Counted from the stretch's first letter, positions 1 to 6,087 are shown. The stretch is 9,414 bases of DNA from Candidatus Segatella albertsiae (GCA_002451555.1 DKCU01000023.1:1-9414); one strand, 5' to 3'. A program made the numbers and translations. The notes: generated from the letters alone by a model not told the origin.

Positions 1-20
1 ACTTTTTCAAGTGGACTCAT
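1..20 (-). CDS. Possible 5' end of an unidentified gene (partial)
   Basis: An ATG on the minus strand at 20-18 opens a frame reading M-S-P-L-E-K before the window ends. It lies 36 bases downstream of the porin stop codon, on the same strand. The intervening A/T-rich stretch has no visible hairpin terminator, so co-transcription with the porin is plausible. Only six codons are visible, too few to identify a product or to be sure that the frame is coding. Confidence 0.3.
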
Positions 21-56
21 AGTTTCTATCTTTTGATGCTTTTGTAGAATTTTCGA

Positions 57-1358
57 TTAAAGGAACCAACCTTCGTATGCTACACCGATATTGATAGATG
101 GCTCATTGTTGTATTTTTTGTCCAAGAATCGGTGTGAATATTCTGCCTTGATGGCAATCTGTTTGATTGGGAAGTAGTTGATGCCCCATGCCATTCGCTT
201 CACGTTGGTGTAATCATATGAAGTGTTGTTTGATTTGGAAGCGTAAGGATTGTAGTGCTCATATCTTCCGAAGACATAGAATTTTTGTTTGTCTTGTCGT
301 AACTTTTCTATTTGTGAGAACACATCGTAACCTGCCTCTATTCCATACGCAAAAGCATTCTTTGATACCGATACTGTATGGTGATATGGAGATTTGTTGT
401 CACGACGGTCTGAAATATATTTCAGTTGCTCGGCATCACCAAGGTAACCATAGTCTGCTTGACCTCGTACAATCCAATTGTGGTTGTTGTAAGTAAAATC
501 AAATGAACCTACAGCTACAACACCTTTGTATTGTGCATCCACGCCATTTTTATTAATAGGATATGAGTTTCCGATGCTATGTCCGTAATAACCACTCAAT
601 CCTAGTCGCAACCCCTTGATGCTATAGTTGTCAATACGAAGGGCACCACCGTATTTTGTGGCAATTTCGAATTCCATAGGGCTGCCAGGACCTTTGTTGA
701 TCCAACCTGTATTGGTGAAATTGTTTGCATTCAAACCTGCCAAGAACTGCAATTCATATCTCCAATCCTTAGTGCGTCCCCAAAAACTAATACCTGTCTG
801 ATGCCATGTACTTGGCAGAACCGTGTTTTCGCCTTCTGGACGATAAACAGTAAAGAAGTTCAATGGCTCATGGTATGCGTTGTTCAAGCCAACAGGAACA
901 ACGATGTGACCAGCCTTGATGTTTGCCCAACGAGCGAATGATTTCTGAATCCAGAACTGCTCGAGTTCAACCTCACCGCCTTTCTCGACTTCCTGTTCCC
1001 ATTCACCACCTTCTTCGTCTTCTTTCTCGTAAGCCATGCCTACACCGCCATGCTCGAACTCAATCTCAGTACCCATGGTCCAACCTTTGCCAAAGTCGTA
1101 GCCTACGTAAATTACTGCGTGAGGAATGTCGAAACGACCATGGCTTGGGTCTTTCTTGTGTTCGTCAGCCAAACTGTAACGGCTAACATGGTCGCTATAG
1201 AAATTGCGGCTGTAAGCCACCTCACCATATCCACCTACGCTGAGGCGTTTGCCGTTGACATGCTGCATCACACTATCTGCAGCAACGACTTGTGCGCTTG
1301 CGCTTGTCATACCTGCAACCAATGCGGCAGACAAGAGTCCAATTCTTAAACTGTTCAT
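57..1358 (-). CDS. Outer-membrane beta-barrel porin (Bacteroidetes porin, OprO/OprP-like)
   Basis: The 433-residue product begins with a clear signal peptide (about residues 1-22, cleavage near Ala-Ser-Ala-Gln). The rest is dominated by alternating polar/aromatic strands such as GGYGEVAYSRNF, WRYELQFLAGLNA and KGLRLGLSGYYG. It ends in a strand with aromatic residues (YEGWFL), as expected of an outer-membrane barrel. The pattern EPLNF..VYRPEGENT..PSTWHQTGISFWG (about residues 164-195) resembles Bacteroidetes proteins annotated as porins of the phosphate-selective O/P type; that comparison is from memory. Residues 111-133 are strikingly acidic (11 Glu, 1 Asp), which sits badly with anion selectivity, so the substrate is open. 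The start at 1358 is supported by the signal peptide and by an upstream promoter. It is divergent from the hemerythrin/LuxR regulator, which may control it. Confidence 0.85.
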   Translation of the reverse strand: MNSLRIGLLSAALVAGMTSASAQVVAADSVMQHVNGKRLSVGGYGEVAYSRNFYSDHVSRYSLADEHKKDPSHGRFDIPHAVIYVGYDFGKGWTMGTEIEFEHGGVGMAYEKEDEEGGEWEQEVEKGGEVELEQFWIQKSFARWANIKAGHIVVPVGLNNAYHEPLNFFTVYRPEGENTVLPSTWHQTGISFWGRTKDWRYELQFLAGLNANNFTNTGWINKGPGSPMEFEIATKYGGALRIDNYSIKGLRLGLSGYYGHSIGNSYPINKNGVDAQYKGVVAVGSFDFTYNNHNWIVRGQADYGYLGDAEQLKYISDRRDNKSPYHHTVSVSKNAFAYGIEAGYDVFSQIEKLRQDKQKFYVFGRYEHYNPYASKSNNTSYDYTNVKRMAWGINYFPIKQIAIKAEYSHRFLDKKYNNEPSINIGVAYEGWFL

Positions 1359-1566
1359 CTTTGTATTTTGAAATTTTTGTTATCTTTTTATCTTTATTCC
1401 TTAAAATATTTAGCAACTCGTCCTATCTCTCTTAGGAGTAGAATCTATGTTAATGAAAAGAGAGAAGTGCGGATGTCTGTTTGCGCTCTTGACTTCAAGC
1501 GACTTACTGATGTCAGCAGACGCAATCCACTCAAGAATGGCAAGCATCACCGCACTCTTTCGATTT
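1359..1566 (-). promoter_or_regulatory. Long 5' leader of the porin mRNA
   Basis: If transcription starts about seven bases after the -7 element at 1573-1580, the porin mRNA has a leader of roughly 205 bases. Its upstream half is less A/T-rich than its surroundings and can fold. Bases 1466-1472 pair perfectly with 1550-1556, and 1473-1475 with 1545-1547 across a two-base bulge. Inside, GTCTG at 1475-1479 can pair with CAGAC at 1517-1521. The last 60 bases before the start codon are A/U-rich. A role in post-transcriptional control is an inference from length and pairing. I do not recognise a known riboswitch, and no convincing small ORF is present. Confidence 0.35.
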
Positions 1567-1572
1567 CGGGTG

Positions 1573-1604
1573 CAAAGGTACGGAGTTTTAAAATTTCTTG
1601 CAAT
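1573..1604 (-). promoter_or_regulatory. Bacteroidetes-type promoter of the porin
   Basis: On the minus strand, TACCTTTG (1580-1573) matches the Bacteroidetes -7 consensus TAnnTTTG. ATTG (1604-1601) lies 20 bases upstream as the -33 element. The expected start is near 1566. No better match lies nearer the porin start codon. Confidence 0.75.
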
Positions 1605-1652
1605 ACTTAAAAGTTGGTAAACTGCCGCATCCCCATTTCTAGGTATTGCAAG
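1597..1652. promoter_or_regulatory. 10-bp inverted repeat spanning both divergent promoters (candidate operator pair)
   Basis: CTTGCAATAC at 1597-1606 is the exact reverse complement of GTATTGCAAG at 1643-1652; two of the next three bases also match. Each arm overlaps the -33 element of its own promoter and ends 16 bases before its TAnnTTTG, so the two promoters present the same sequence in the same register. The arms' centres are 46 bases apart. The mscS promoter in this window does not carry the element. This suits a shared regulator, possibly the adjacent hemerythrin/LuxR protein, or a shared extended -33 element; sequence alone cannot decide. Confidence 0.55.
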
Positions 1653-1676
1653 TTTCAAAACTTTTTTGTAACTTTG
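1645..1676 (+). promoter_or_regulatory. Bacteroidetes-type promoter of the hemerythrin/LuxR regulator
   Basis: ATTG (1645-1648), 20 bases, then TAACTTTG (1669-1676) match the -33/-7 pattern. The predicted start near 1683 gives a leader of about 70 bases before the ATG at 1754. The layout mirrors the porin promoter exactly. Confidence 0.75.
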
Positions 1677-1753
1677 CCGCCGAATCGATGACATATTTTT
1701 GTGCCAATCGAATACAGGACATTATGAATGTTTTCAAATTATAGGTAACAAAG

Positions 1754-2710
1754 ATGAAGAATCAGAAGATGTATGAGGCTGATGACAAGATGATCAGCAT
1801 CATTCGTGACAATTACAACATCTTGCAAAGCCTCGGCAGCTTCGGCATCAACCTGGGCTTTGGCGACAAGACTGTGAAGGAGGTTTGTGAGGAACAGCAT
1901 GTGGATACTTACACGTTCCTTGCTGTAGTCAACTTTACTATCAATGGATATAAGGAATACGACAACGCTGATAGGTTGTCGTTGCCTACTTTGTTGCATT
2001 ATCTCAAGGCTTCCCATGCCTACTATATAGATTTCCAACTTCCGTTCATTCGCAAGGAGCTGGTCGAGGCACTTGATGAGAACGACAACCTGGCTCGTCT
2101 TATCTTGAAGTTGTATGATGATTACGCCCACAGCATTACCAATCACATGAAGTATGAGGAGAAGTTGGTTTTCCCTTATGTTCAGGCACTTATAGATGGT
2201 AATGCAACCAGTAATTTCGACATAGAGACCTTCTCCAAACACCATGTTCAAGTGGATCAAAAGTTGAAGGAGTTGAAGAGCATTATCATCAAATATTTGC
2301 CTTCCGATGGCTTGCATAACAACCAGCTCAGTGCCACCCTTTATGACATCTATAATAATGAGGAATGGCTTGCTCATCACTCGGAGGTGGAGGAGGAGAT
2401 CTTCATTCCATCTGTCAGAAATGCCGAGCGAAAGTTGAAGCAAAATGATGTGAGCGTCAAGATAACGAACATGATAAATTCAGCTCCTCAATCGGATGAG
2501 CAATTGAGCGATCGAGAGAAAGATGTCATCGTGGCTTTGGTGCAGGGAATGACCAACAAGGAGATTGCTGACCATCTGTTTATTTCCATCAATACGGTGA
2601 TAACCCACCGTAGGAATATAGCCAGAAAATTGCAGATTCACTCGCCCGCAGGTCTTACGATTTATGCGATAGTCAATAATTTGGTGGATATTTCTACTGT
2701 TAAATTATAA
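1754..2710 (+). CDS. RIC/YtfE-like hemerythrin sensor fused to a LuxR-type DNA-binding domain
   Basis: The 318-residue protein appears to be a one-component transcription factor with three parts. Residues 15-60 resemble the N-terminal ScdA/DUF542 domain of RIC (repair of iron centres) proteins, but the usual Cys-Cys pair reads Gly-Phe. Residues about 75-225 resemble the hemerythrin four-helix bundle. All six di-iron ligands known from E. coli YtfE have counterparts: His88, His131, Glu135, His164, His209 and Glu213. Residues 250-313 are a LuxR/FixJ HTH (LSDREKDVIVALVQG, then NKEIADHLFISINTVITHRR). YtfE-family proteins respond to nitrosative and oxidative damage; sensing NO, O2 or iron is therefore inferred. 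The ATG at 1754 follows a leader of about 70 bases; an in-frame ATG at 1769 is an alternative. It is divergent from the porin and ends in a strong terminator. Confidence 0.85.
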   Translation: MKNQKMYEADDKMISIIRDNYNILQSLGSFGINLGFGDKTVKEVCEEQHVDTYTFLAVVNFTINGYKEYDNADRLSLPTLLHYLKASHAYYIDFQLPFIRKELVEALDENDNLARLILKLYDDYAHSITNHMKYEEKLVFPYVQALIDGNATSNFDIETFSKHHVQVDQKLKELKSIIIKYLPSDGLHNNQLSATLYDIYNNEEWLAHHSEVEEEIFIPSVRNAERKLKQNDVSVKITNMINSAPQSDEQLSDREKDVIVALVQGMTNKEIADHLFISINTVITHRRNIARKLQIHSPAGLTIYAIVNNLVDISTVKL

Positions 2711-2759
2711 CCATAAAGCCTCCCATCCGCATTTTGGATGGGAGGCTTTATGGTTTTTT
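2709..2759 (+). terminator. Strong intrinsic terminator after the hemerythrin/LuxR gene
   Basis: A perfect 18-base stem (2711-2728 with 2736-2753) closes a 7-base loop and is followed by six T. Two more A-T pairs extend it to 20 bases and into the stop codon at 2708-2710. On the minus strand the T-run is interrupted, so activity toward transcripts from the convergent gene is possible but weaker. Confidence 0.92.
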
Positions 2760-2810
2760 CATCGTGTTTGTCTCATTTTTTATTCAGGCAATCTCTTTTT
2801 CATACTCATA

Positions 2811-2875
2811 AATGGGGATGCTTACCTACTTATGGGGATGGTGCTATCACAAGAAATGGTGTGCTTACTTACTAA
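2811..2875. repeat. Imperfect direct repeats between convergent regulators
   Basis: Between the terminator and the second regulator's stop codon, related units start near 2811, 2832 and 2855. The first reads AATGGGGATGCTTACCTACT and the third AATGGTGTGCTTACTTACTA; the middle one shares only ATGGGGATG. The copies are degenerate. They could be remnants of a duplication or part of the 3' untranslated region of the convergent gene. I see no hairpin terminator for that gene here. Confidence 0.4.
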
Positions 2876-2885
2876 AAAGAGGAAT

Positions 2886-3530
2886 TTAGATGCGATTGAT
2901 GTCAACATATCCATGCATGACGGCATAAATGGTGAGTGCAGATACCGACTTAATGCCTAATTTTTCTTGAATATTCTTGCGATGTGTTATCACAGTGGTC
3001 AGTCCGATGCAGAGTTGGTCGGCTATTTCCTTGTTGATTTTGCCTTGTGCAACGAGTGACAACACCTCAATCTCACGGTCAGAGAGAACCTTTTCTGCTG
3101 TAGGCGCGTCCATTTTTGGCAAATGTTCGCCATGTGGATGTCCTATCTTTTGTAGATTCATCAGCTCCTTGATGAGCATTCCTTCCGATACATTAACGCA
3201 GAGGCAGTGGAAATCTCCGAGTTGTGACATGGGGTCGTTGCTTGGAGTCAGGACGATGGTCTTGTGCTTCTTGTCTAGAAAATATGAACGGTCGGATAAA
3301 ACGATTTGCATGGATACGAAGTAGTGCATGTATTGCTCTGGACAACTTGCCTTAAATTCTCCCAGTGTACTGAATGCCTTGATATTGGCAAAGGGCATGG
3401 CAGTCTCTAGCAATTGCTTGAGTCCCATCATGGCTAATGTGTTGCTCTCAACAATGGCTAATTGAGGCATCTTGCCACTTATGTTTCTGTGTGCCATGCC
3501 TTGTTGCATCTTTTCAAATTCTTCATTCAT
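2886..3530 (-). CDS. LuxR-type regulator with a degenerate receiver domain
   Basis: From the ATG at 3530 the product is 214 residues, the normal size for a NarL/FixJ-type response regulator. Residues 22-130 look receiver-like: PQLAIVESN gives strand 1, KTIVLTP strand 4, and helices lie between. However, the paired acidic residues after strand 1 read Glu28-Ser29, and strand 3 (YFVSMQIVL, about 70-78) has no aspartate at the phosphoacceptor position. The usual lysine after strand 5 is also not evident. Phosphorylation control is therefore unlikely. Residues 149-211 are a LuxR HTH (LSDREIEVLSLVAQG, NKEIADQLCIGLTTVITHRK), 36 of 63 identical by hand to that of the hemerythrin regulator. The frame is open for 62 further codons upstream, through a palindrome cluster. 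I reject that extension because it is low-complexity and adds no domain. ATG at 3509 is an alternative start. No TAnnTTTG promoter is evident. Confidence 0.8.
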   Translation of the reverse strand: MNEEFEKMQQGMAHRNISGKMPQLAIVESNTLAMMGLKQLLETAMPFANIKAFSTLGEFKASCPEQYMHYFVSMQIVLSDRSYFLDKKHKTIVLTPSNDPMSQLGDFHCLCVNVSEGMLIKELMNLQKIGHPHGEHLPKMDAPTAEKVLSDREIEVLSLVAQGKINKEIADQLCIGLTTVITHRKNIQEKLGIKSVSALTIYAVMHGYVDINRI

Positions 3531-3621
3531 GTTGTTTTGTGATATTTTATTTACGTTGTTGCTGTTTTTTGTCTTTTGCTCATATTCTTTTACCAATGGT
3601 GTGCTACCAGTTTTATTTTTG

Positions 3622-3695
3622 CCTGGGCAGAGAAAAAAAATCCTTGCCCAGGTAGAAATTTTTCCTTGCGCAAGGAAAAATTTATCGCTCCGGAG
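3622..3695. repeat. Cluster of palindromes between the envelope operon and the LuxR gene
   Basis: Three palindromes lie side by side. An 8-base inverted repeat, CCTGGGCA at 3622-3629 and TGCCCAGG at 3645-3652, has a 15-base A-rich loop. A perfect 28-base palindrome spans 3656-3683, centred on TTGCGCAA. CTCCGGAG lies at 3688-3695. None is followed by a T-run on either strand, so they do not look like classic terminators, although they sit just past the last gene of the minus-strand operon. A dispersed palindromic repeat, a dimeric operator or an mRNA 3'-end stabiliser are all possible. The sequence is translatable, which explains the misleading upstream extension of the LuxR gene. Confidence 0.7.
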
Positions 3696-3723
3696 GGCTA
3701 TGACTGGATAATACAAATTAATT

Positions 3724-4986
3724 TTACAGAAAAGGTGTCAGTAGTTTGGCTGCAAACCATCCTCTGAACCTTTGCCATCCTGTGCGCCATTCTCTCCAGT
3801 TTTTCTCGTTGAGCAAGAAACTGTCCTTTTTTTCTCCATCGAAGAGTTCCACTAACTGTTGCGTGGTGCTAGGGTCGATGATAACCGCGTTCTCCTCGTA
3901 GTCCCATCTGAGGGAACGGGCGTTGAGGTTGGCACTTCCCACTGTGCAGAACTTCCCATCTACCATGATTATCTTGGTGTGATGGAAGCCTGGTGTGTAC
4001 ATCCAAATGTTGCATCCTGCCTTCATCAACTTGTGTGCGTTGTAGAAGCCACAGTCGGGTGTCAACGGTATGTCGCTTTTGGTGCTGAGCATAATCTCGA
4101 CTTTCACGCCTCGCTTGACCGCATTCTTTAAGACCTTTTTGAGCTTATGGCTGAGCGTGAAGTAGGGACTGATGAGCTTGATGCTGTCTTGGGCATCGTT
4201 GATGGCGTTCACATAGAAGTATCTGATGATGTCTTTTGATATGTGGGGCTCACGGTTGATGATGCCCACCATCTTGTGATAGGCAGTGGCTGTCGTGTCT
4301 GGCTTGAGGTTCTCTACGAGATAGTTTTTTCTGGAGGCTCTGAAGTATTCGGCGCCATGTACGTTCTGTCCGCTTACCTTGTTCCACATCTTGAGGAATA
4401 TCTTTTGGAGCGTGTTGACTTCGGTGCCATCGATGCGGCAGTGCATATCATGCCATTCGCCTACGACTTCCGTACCTTTTATATAATAGTCTGCCACGTT
4501 CATGCCGCCCGTATAAGCTATCTGACCGTCGATGACTACGATTTTTCGGTGATCTCGGTTGAACACAGCGTTGATCCATGGAAACTTCATCGGTTTGTAT
4601 TCGTATATCTCGATGCCCTTAGCCCTGATCTCTTTGAGATGTTTCTTTCTGAGCGGCTTATTGTTGCTGGCATTTCCGAACCCATCGTACAAGGCTCTCA
4701 CTTTCACACCTTCCTTTACTTTTTCGGCGAGAATGTCGAAAAGCAAGGAGGCGATGCTGTCGTTGCGGAAATTGAAATATTCCAGGTGTACGCTCTTCTT
4801 GGCTTGTCGGATCGCTTGGAACATATCGTCAAACTTCTCCTGACCTGTCATCAACAGGGTAACAGAATTATCGTGAGAAAAGCTGATACCTTTCCCACGA
4901 AGTTGGCTGACTATCAAAGAATCGCTTGTTTGTGCCATAGCAAGCGACGAAATAAATGTGGCAATACTTGCCAAAAGGATTCTCAT
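3724..4986 (-). CDS. Exported phospholipase D / cardiolipin synthase-like protein
   Basis: From the ATG at 4986 the protein has 420 residues and two HKD motifs: HRKIVVID (His146, Lys148, Asp153) followed by GGMN, and HTKIIMVD (His336, Lys338, Asp343) followed by GSANLNARS. This pair is the catalytic signature of the phospholipase D superfamily and fits bacterial cardiolipin synthases, which join two phosphatidylglycerol molecules. The N-terminus (residues 1-18, ending SLAMA before Gln) looks like a cleavable signal peptide, not the two membrane anchors of ClsA, so the enzyme probably acts in the periplasm or at the outer face of the inner membrane. The frame extends 13 codons to a GTG at 5025 inside a tandem repeat; I prefer 4986 because it puts the signal peptide at the terminus. 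It is last in an operon after kdsD. Phospholipase or nuclease activity cannot be excluded. Confidence 0.88.
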   Translation of the reverse strand: MRILLASIATFISSLAMAQTSDSLIVSQLRGKGISFSHDNSVTLLMTGQEKFDDMFQAIRQAKKSVHLEYFNFRNDSIASLLFDILAEKVKEGVKVRALYDGFGNASNNKPLRKKHLKEIRAKGIEIYEYKPMKFPWINAVFNRDHRKIVVIDGQIAYTGGMNVADYYIKGTEVVGEWHDMHCRIDGTEVNTLQKIFLKMWNKVSGQNVHGAEYFRASRKNYLVENLKPDTTATAYHKMVGIINREPHISKDIIRYFYVNAINDAQDSIKLISPYFTLSHKLKKVLKNAVKRGVKVEIMLSTKSDIPLTPDCGFYNAHKLMKAGCNIWMYTPGFHHTKIIMVDGKFCTVGSANLNARSLRWDYEENAVIIDPSTTQQLVELFDGEKKDSFLLNEKNWREWRTGWQRFRGWFAAKLLTPFL

Positions 4987-5019
4987 CCTCACGTTGTTTT
5001 TATAATAAACTATTAAATT

Positions 5020-5047
5020 CTTCACTCTTCACTCTTCGTTCTTCTCT
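5020..5047 (-). repeat. Heptad tandem repeat, 4 units (kdsD-phospholipase D gap)
   Basis: In transcript sense the units are AGAGAAG, AACGAAG, AGTGAAG, AGTGAAG, followed by AATT. The first base of the array is the last A of the kdsD stop codon. The same design occurs after kdsA. The transcript is almost all purine and unlikely to fold. Confidence 0.85.
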
Positions 5048-6027
5048 TAAACCATGCATGCATAGTGATCTACGATGCCTTTCAGATGGTTGTCTTTATC
5101 TACCACCAGTACGGTATGTACTTTGTATTTGTGCATGATGCGCTGTACTTCTGAAATTTTGGTCTTGGGAGTCACTACTTTTGGCGAAGTTGTCATGATG
5201 TCGCACACTGTCTTGTTAAAGAATTCAGCTTGCCACTTTTCCATGGCTCTTCGGATGTCGCCGTCGGTGATGAGACCGATTACCTTCTTGTTCTCATCCA
5301 ATGAGATACCTAACCCTAGTTTTCCCTTGCTTACATGGATGATAGCCTCTCCGAGGTGCATGTCCTTAGGGATGATAGGCATGGCGTCGCTGCGCATCAC
5401 ATCCTCGGCTGTAGTCAAGAGTCGTTTGCCGAGTTCTCCTCCTGGATGGAACTGAGCAAAGTCACGAGGTTTGAAATGTCTTACCTGCATGAGAGCAATA
5501 GCCAGTGCATCACCCATGGCAAGAGCGGCTGTCGTACTACTTGTCGGGGCAAGGTTGAGCGGACAAGCCTCTTTCTTGACCTTGACGGTGATATGATAGT
5601 TGGAGTATTTTGCCAGGAGAGACTCTGGGTTGCCCGTAATGGAGATGATAGGGATGTTCATGTGGAGCACCATTGGTATGAAGCGGAGCAACTCGTCGGT
5701 CTGTCCACTGTTGCTGAGAGCCAGTACCACATCCTTGTCGGTCATCACACCTAGATCGCCATGATATACATCCAATGGGTTGATATAGAATGCTGGTGTT
5801 CCGGTGGATGCAAGGGTAGCTGCGATTTTAGCTCCCACATGTCCACTCTTGCCTACACCGGTCACGATAATCTTGCCTTGGCAATGATACATCATATCGA
5901 CAGCTTTTTCAAAGTTGTCGTCCATGTATGGTATTTGGTCAAGGATGGCTTGCGCTTCGTCTCTCAGGGCTTGTTCGCCATAGCTGCGAACAGTCTTATT
6001 GTCTATATCGTTATTCTTATTGGTCAT
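5047..6027 (-). CDS. kdsD: Arabinose-5-phosphate isomerase (KdsD/KpsF/GutQ family)
   Basis: This enzyme interconverts ribulose-5-phosphate and arabinose-5-phosphate, the first committed step toward Kdo for lipopolysaccharide, in the cytoplasm. The 326-residue product (E. coli KdsD is 328) has an N-terminal SIS domain (about 35-205) with GVGKSGHVG, SNSGQTDEL and FHPGGELGKRLL. It then has two CBS domains (about 207-265 and 275-326). The four catalytic residues described for E. coli KdsD, Lys59, Glu111, Glu152 and His193, have counterparts at Lys60, Glu112, Glu153 and His194. The start is the ATG at 6027; the frame runs eight codons further to a GTG inside the upstream heptad repeat, which I do not favour. 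It lies 59 bases after kdsA, which uses its product, so the pair forms a pathway unit. Confidence 0.95.
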   Translation of the reverse strand: MTNKNNDIDNKTVRSYGEQALRDEAQAILDQIPYMDDNFEKAVDMMYHCQGKIIVTGVGKSGHVGAKIAATLASTGTPAFYINPLDVYHGDLGVMTDKDVVLALSNSGQTDELLRFIPMVLHMNIPIISITGNPESLLAKYSNYHITVKVKKEACPLNLAPTSSTTAALAMGDALAIALMQVRHFKPRDFAQFHPGGELGKRLLTTAEDVMRSDAMPIIPKDMHLGEAIIHVSKGKLGLGISLDENKKVIGLITDGDIRRAMEKWQAEFFNKTVCDIMTTSPKVVTPKTKISEVQRIMHKYKVHTVLVVDKDNHLKGIVDHYACMV

Positions 6028-6045
6028 TACTAAAGCAATTGAATT

Positions 6046-6087
6046 CTTCACTCTTCACTCTTCGTTCTTCACTCTTCGTTCTTCACT
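6046..6087 (-). repeat. Heptad tandem repeat, 6 units (kdsA-kdsD gap)
   Basis: In transcript sense six 7-base units follow the kdsA stop codon, alternating AGTGAAG and AACGAAG and ending with two AGTGAAG and AATT. The last three units and the AATT flank are identical to the copy after kdsD. Here too the array starts on the final A of the stop codon. It occupies most of the 59-base gap before the kdsD start. Confidence 0.88.

Noticed and set aside
1724..1744. Six-codon upstream ORF (MNVFKL) just before the hemerythrin/LuxR start
   Set aside because: Such a short frame is expected by chance in A/T-rich leader sequence. It has no hallmark of attenuation such as a run of one amino-acid codon with alternative hairpins.
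1739..2443. 234-codon open frame on the minus strand opposite the hemerythrin/LuxR gene
   Set aside because: It is a leucine/isoleucine/valine-rich antisense shadow. The plus strand encodes recognisable sensor and HTH domains over the same bases.
3614..3621. TAnnTTTG match on the plus strand near the palindrome cluster
   Set aside because: No TTG-type -33 element lies 19-20 bases upstream and no plus-strand gene follows.
3622..3683. Palindromes as the intrinsic terminator of the envelope operon
   Set aside because: Neither hairpin is followed by a T-run in the minus-strand transcript. A role in 3'-end processing remains possible.
3531..3716. 62-codon N-terminal extension of the LuxR regulator to an upstream ATG at 3716
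   Set aside because: The extra residues are translated palindrome sequence and Asn/Lys-rich filler with no domain. The 214-residue version matches the usual family length.
4243..5016. 257-codon open frame on the plus strand opposite the phospholipase D gene
   Set aside because: Antisense shadow of a gene with two intact HKD motifs; no family features of its own.
4987..5025. GTG start for the phospholipase D-like protein
   Set aside because: The GTG belongs to the heptad repeat, and using it would place 13 residues ahead of a clean signal peptide.
6028..6051. GTG start for kdsD
   Set aside because: It also comes from the heptad repeat. The ATG at 6027 gives a length and catalytic spacing matching E. 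coli KdsD.
5020..6087. Heptad arrays considered as a CRISPR or phase-variation tract
   Set aside because: Units are contiguous without spacers, and they lie outside coding sequence and promoter boxes, so neither a CRISPR nor a classic reading-frame switch fits.
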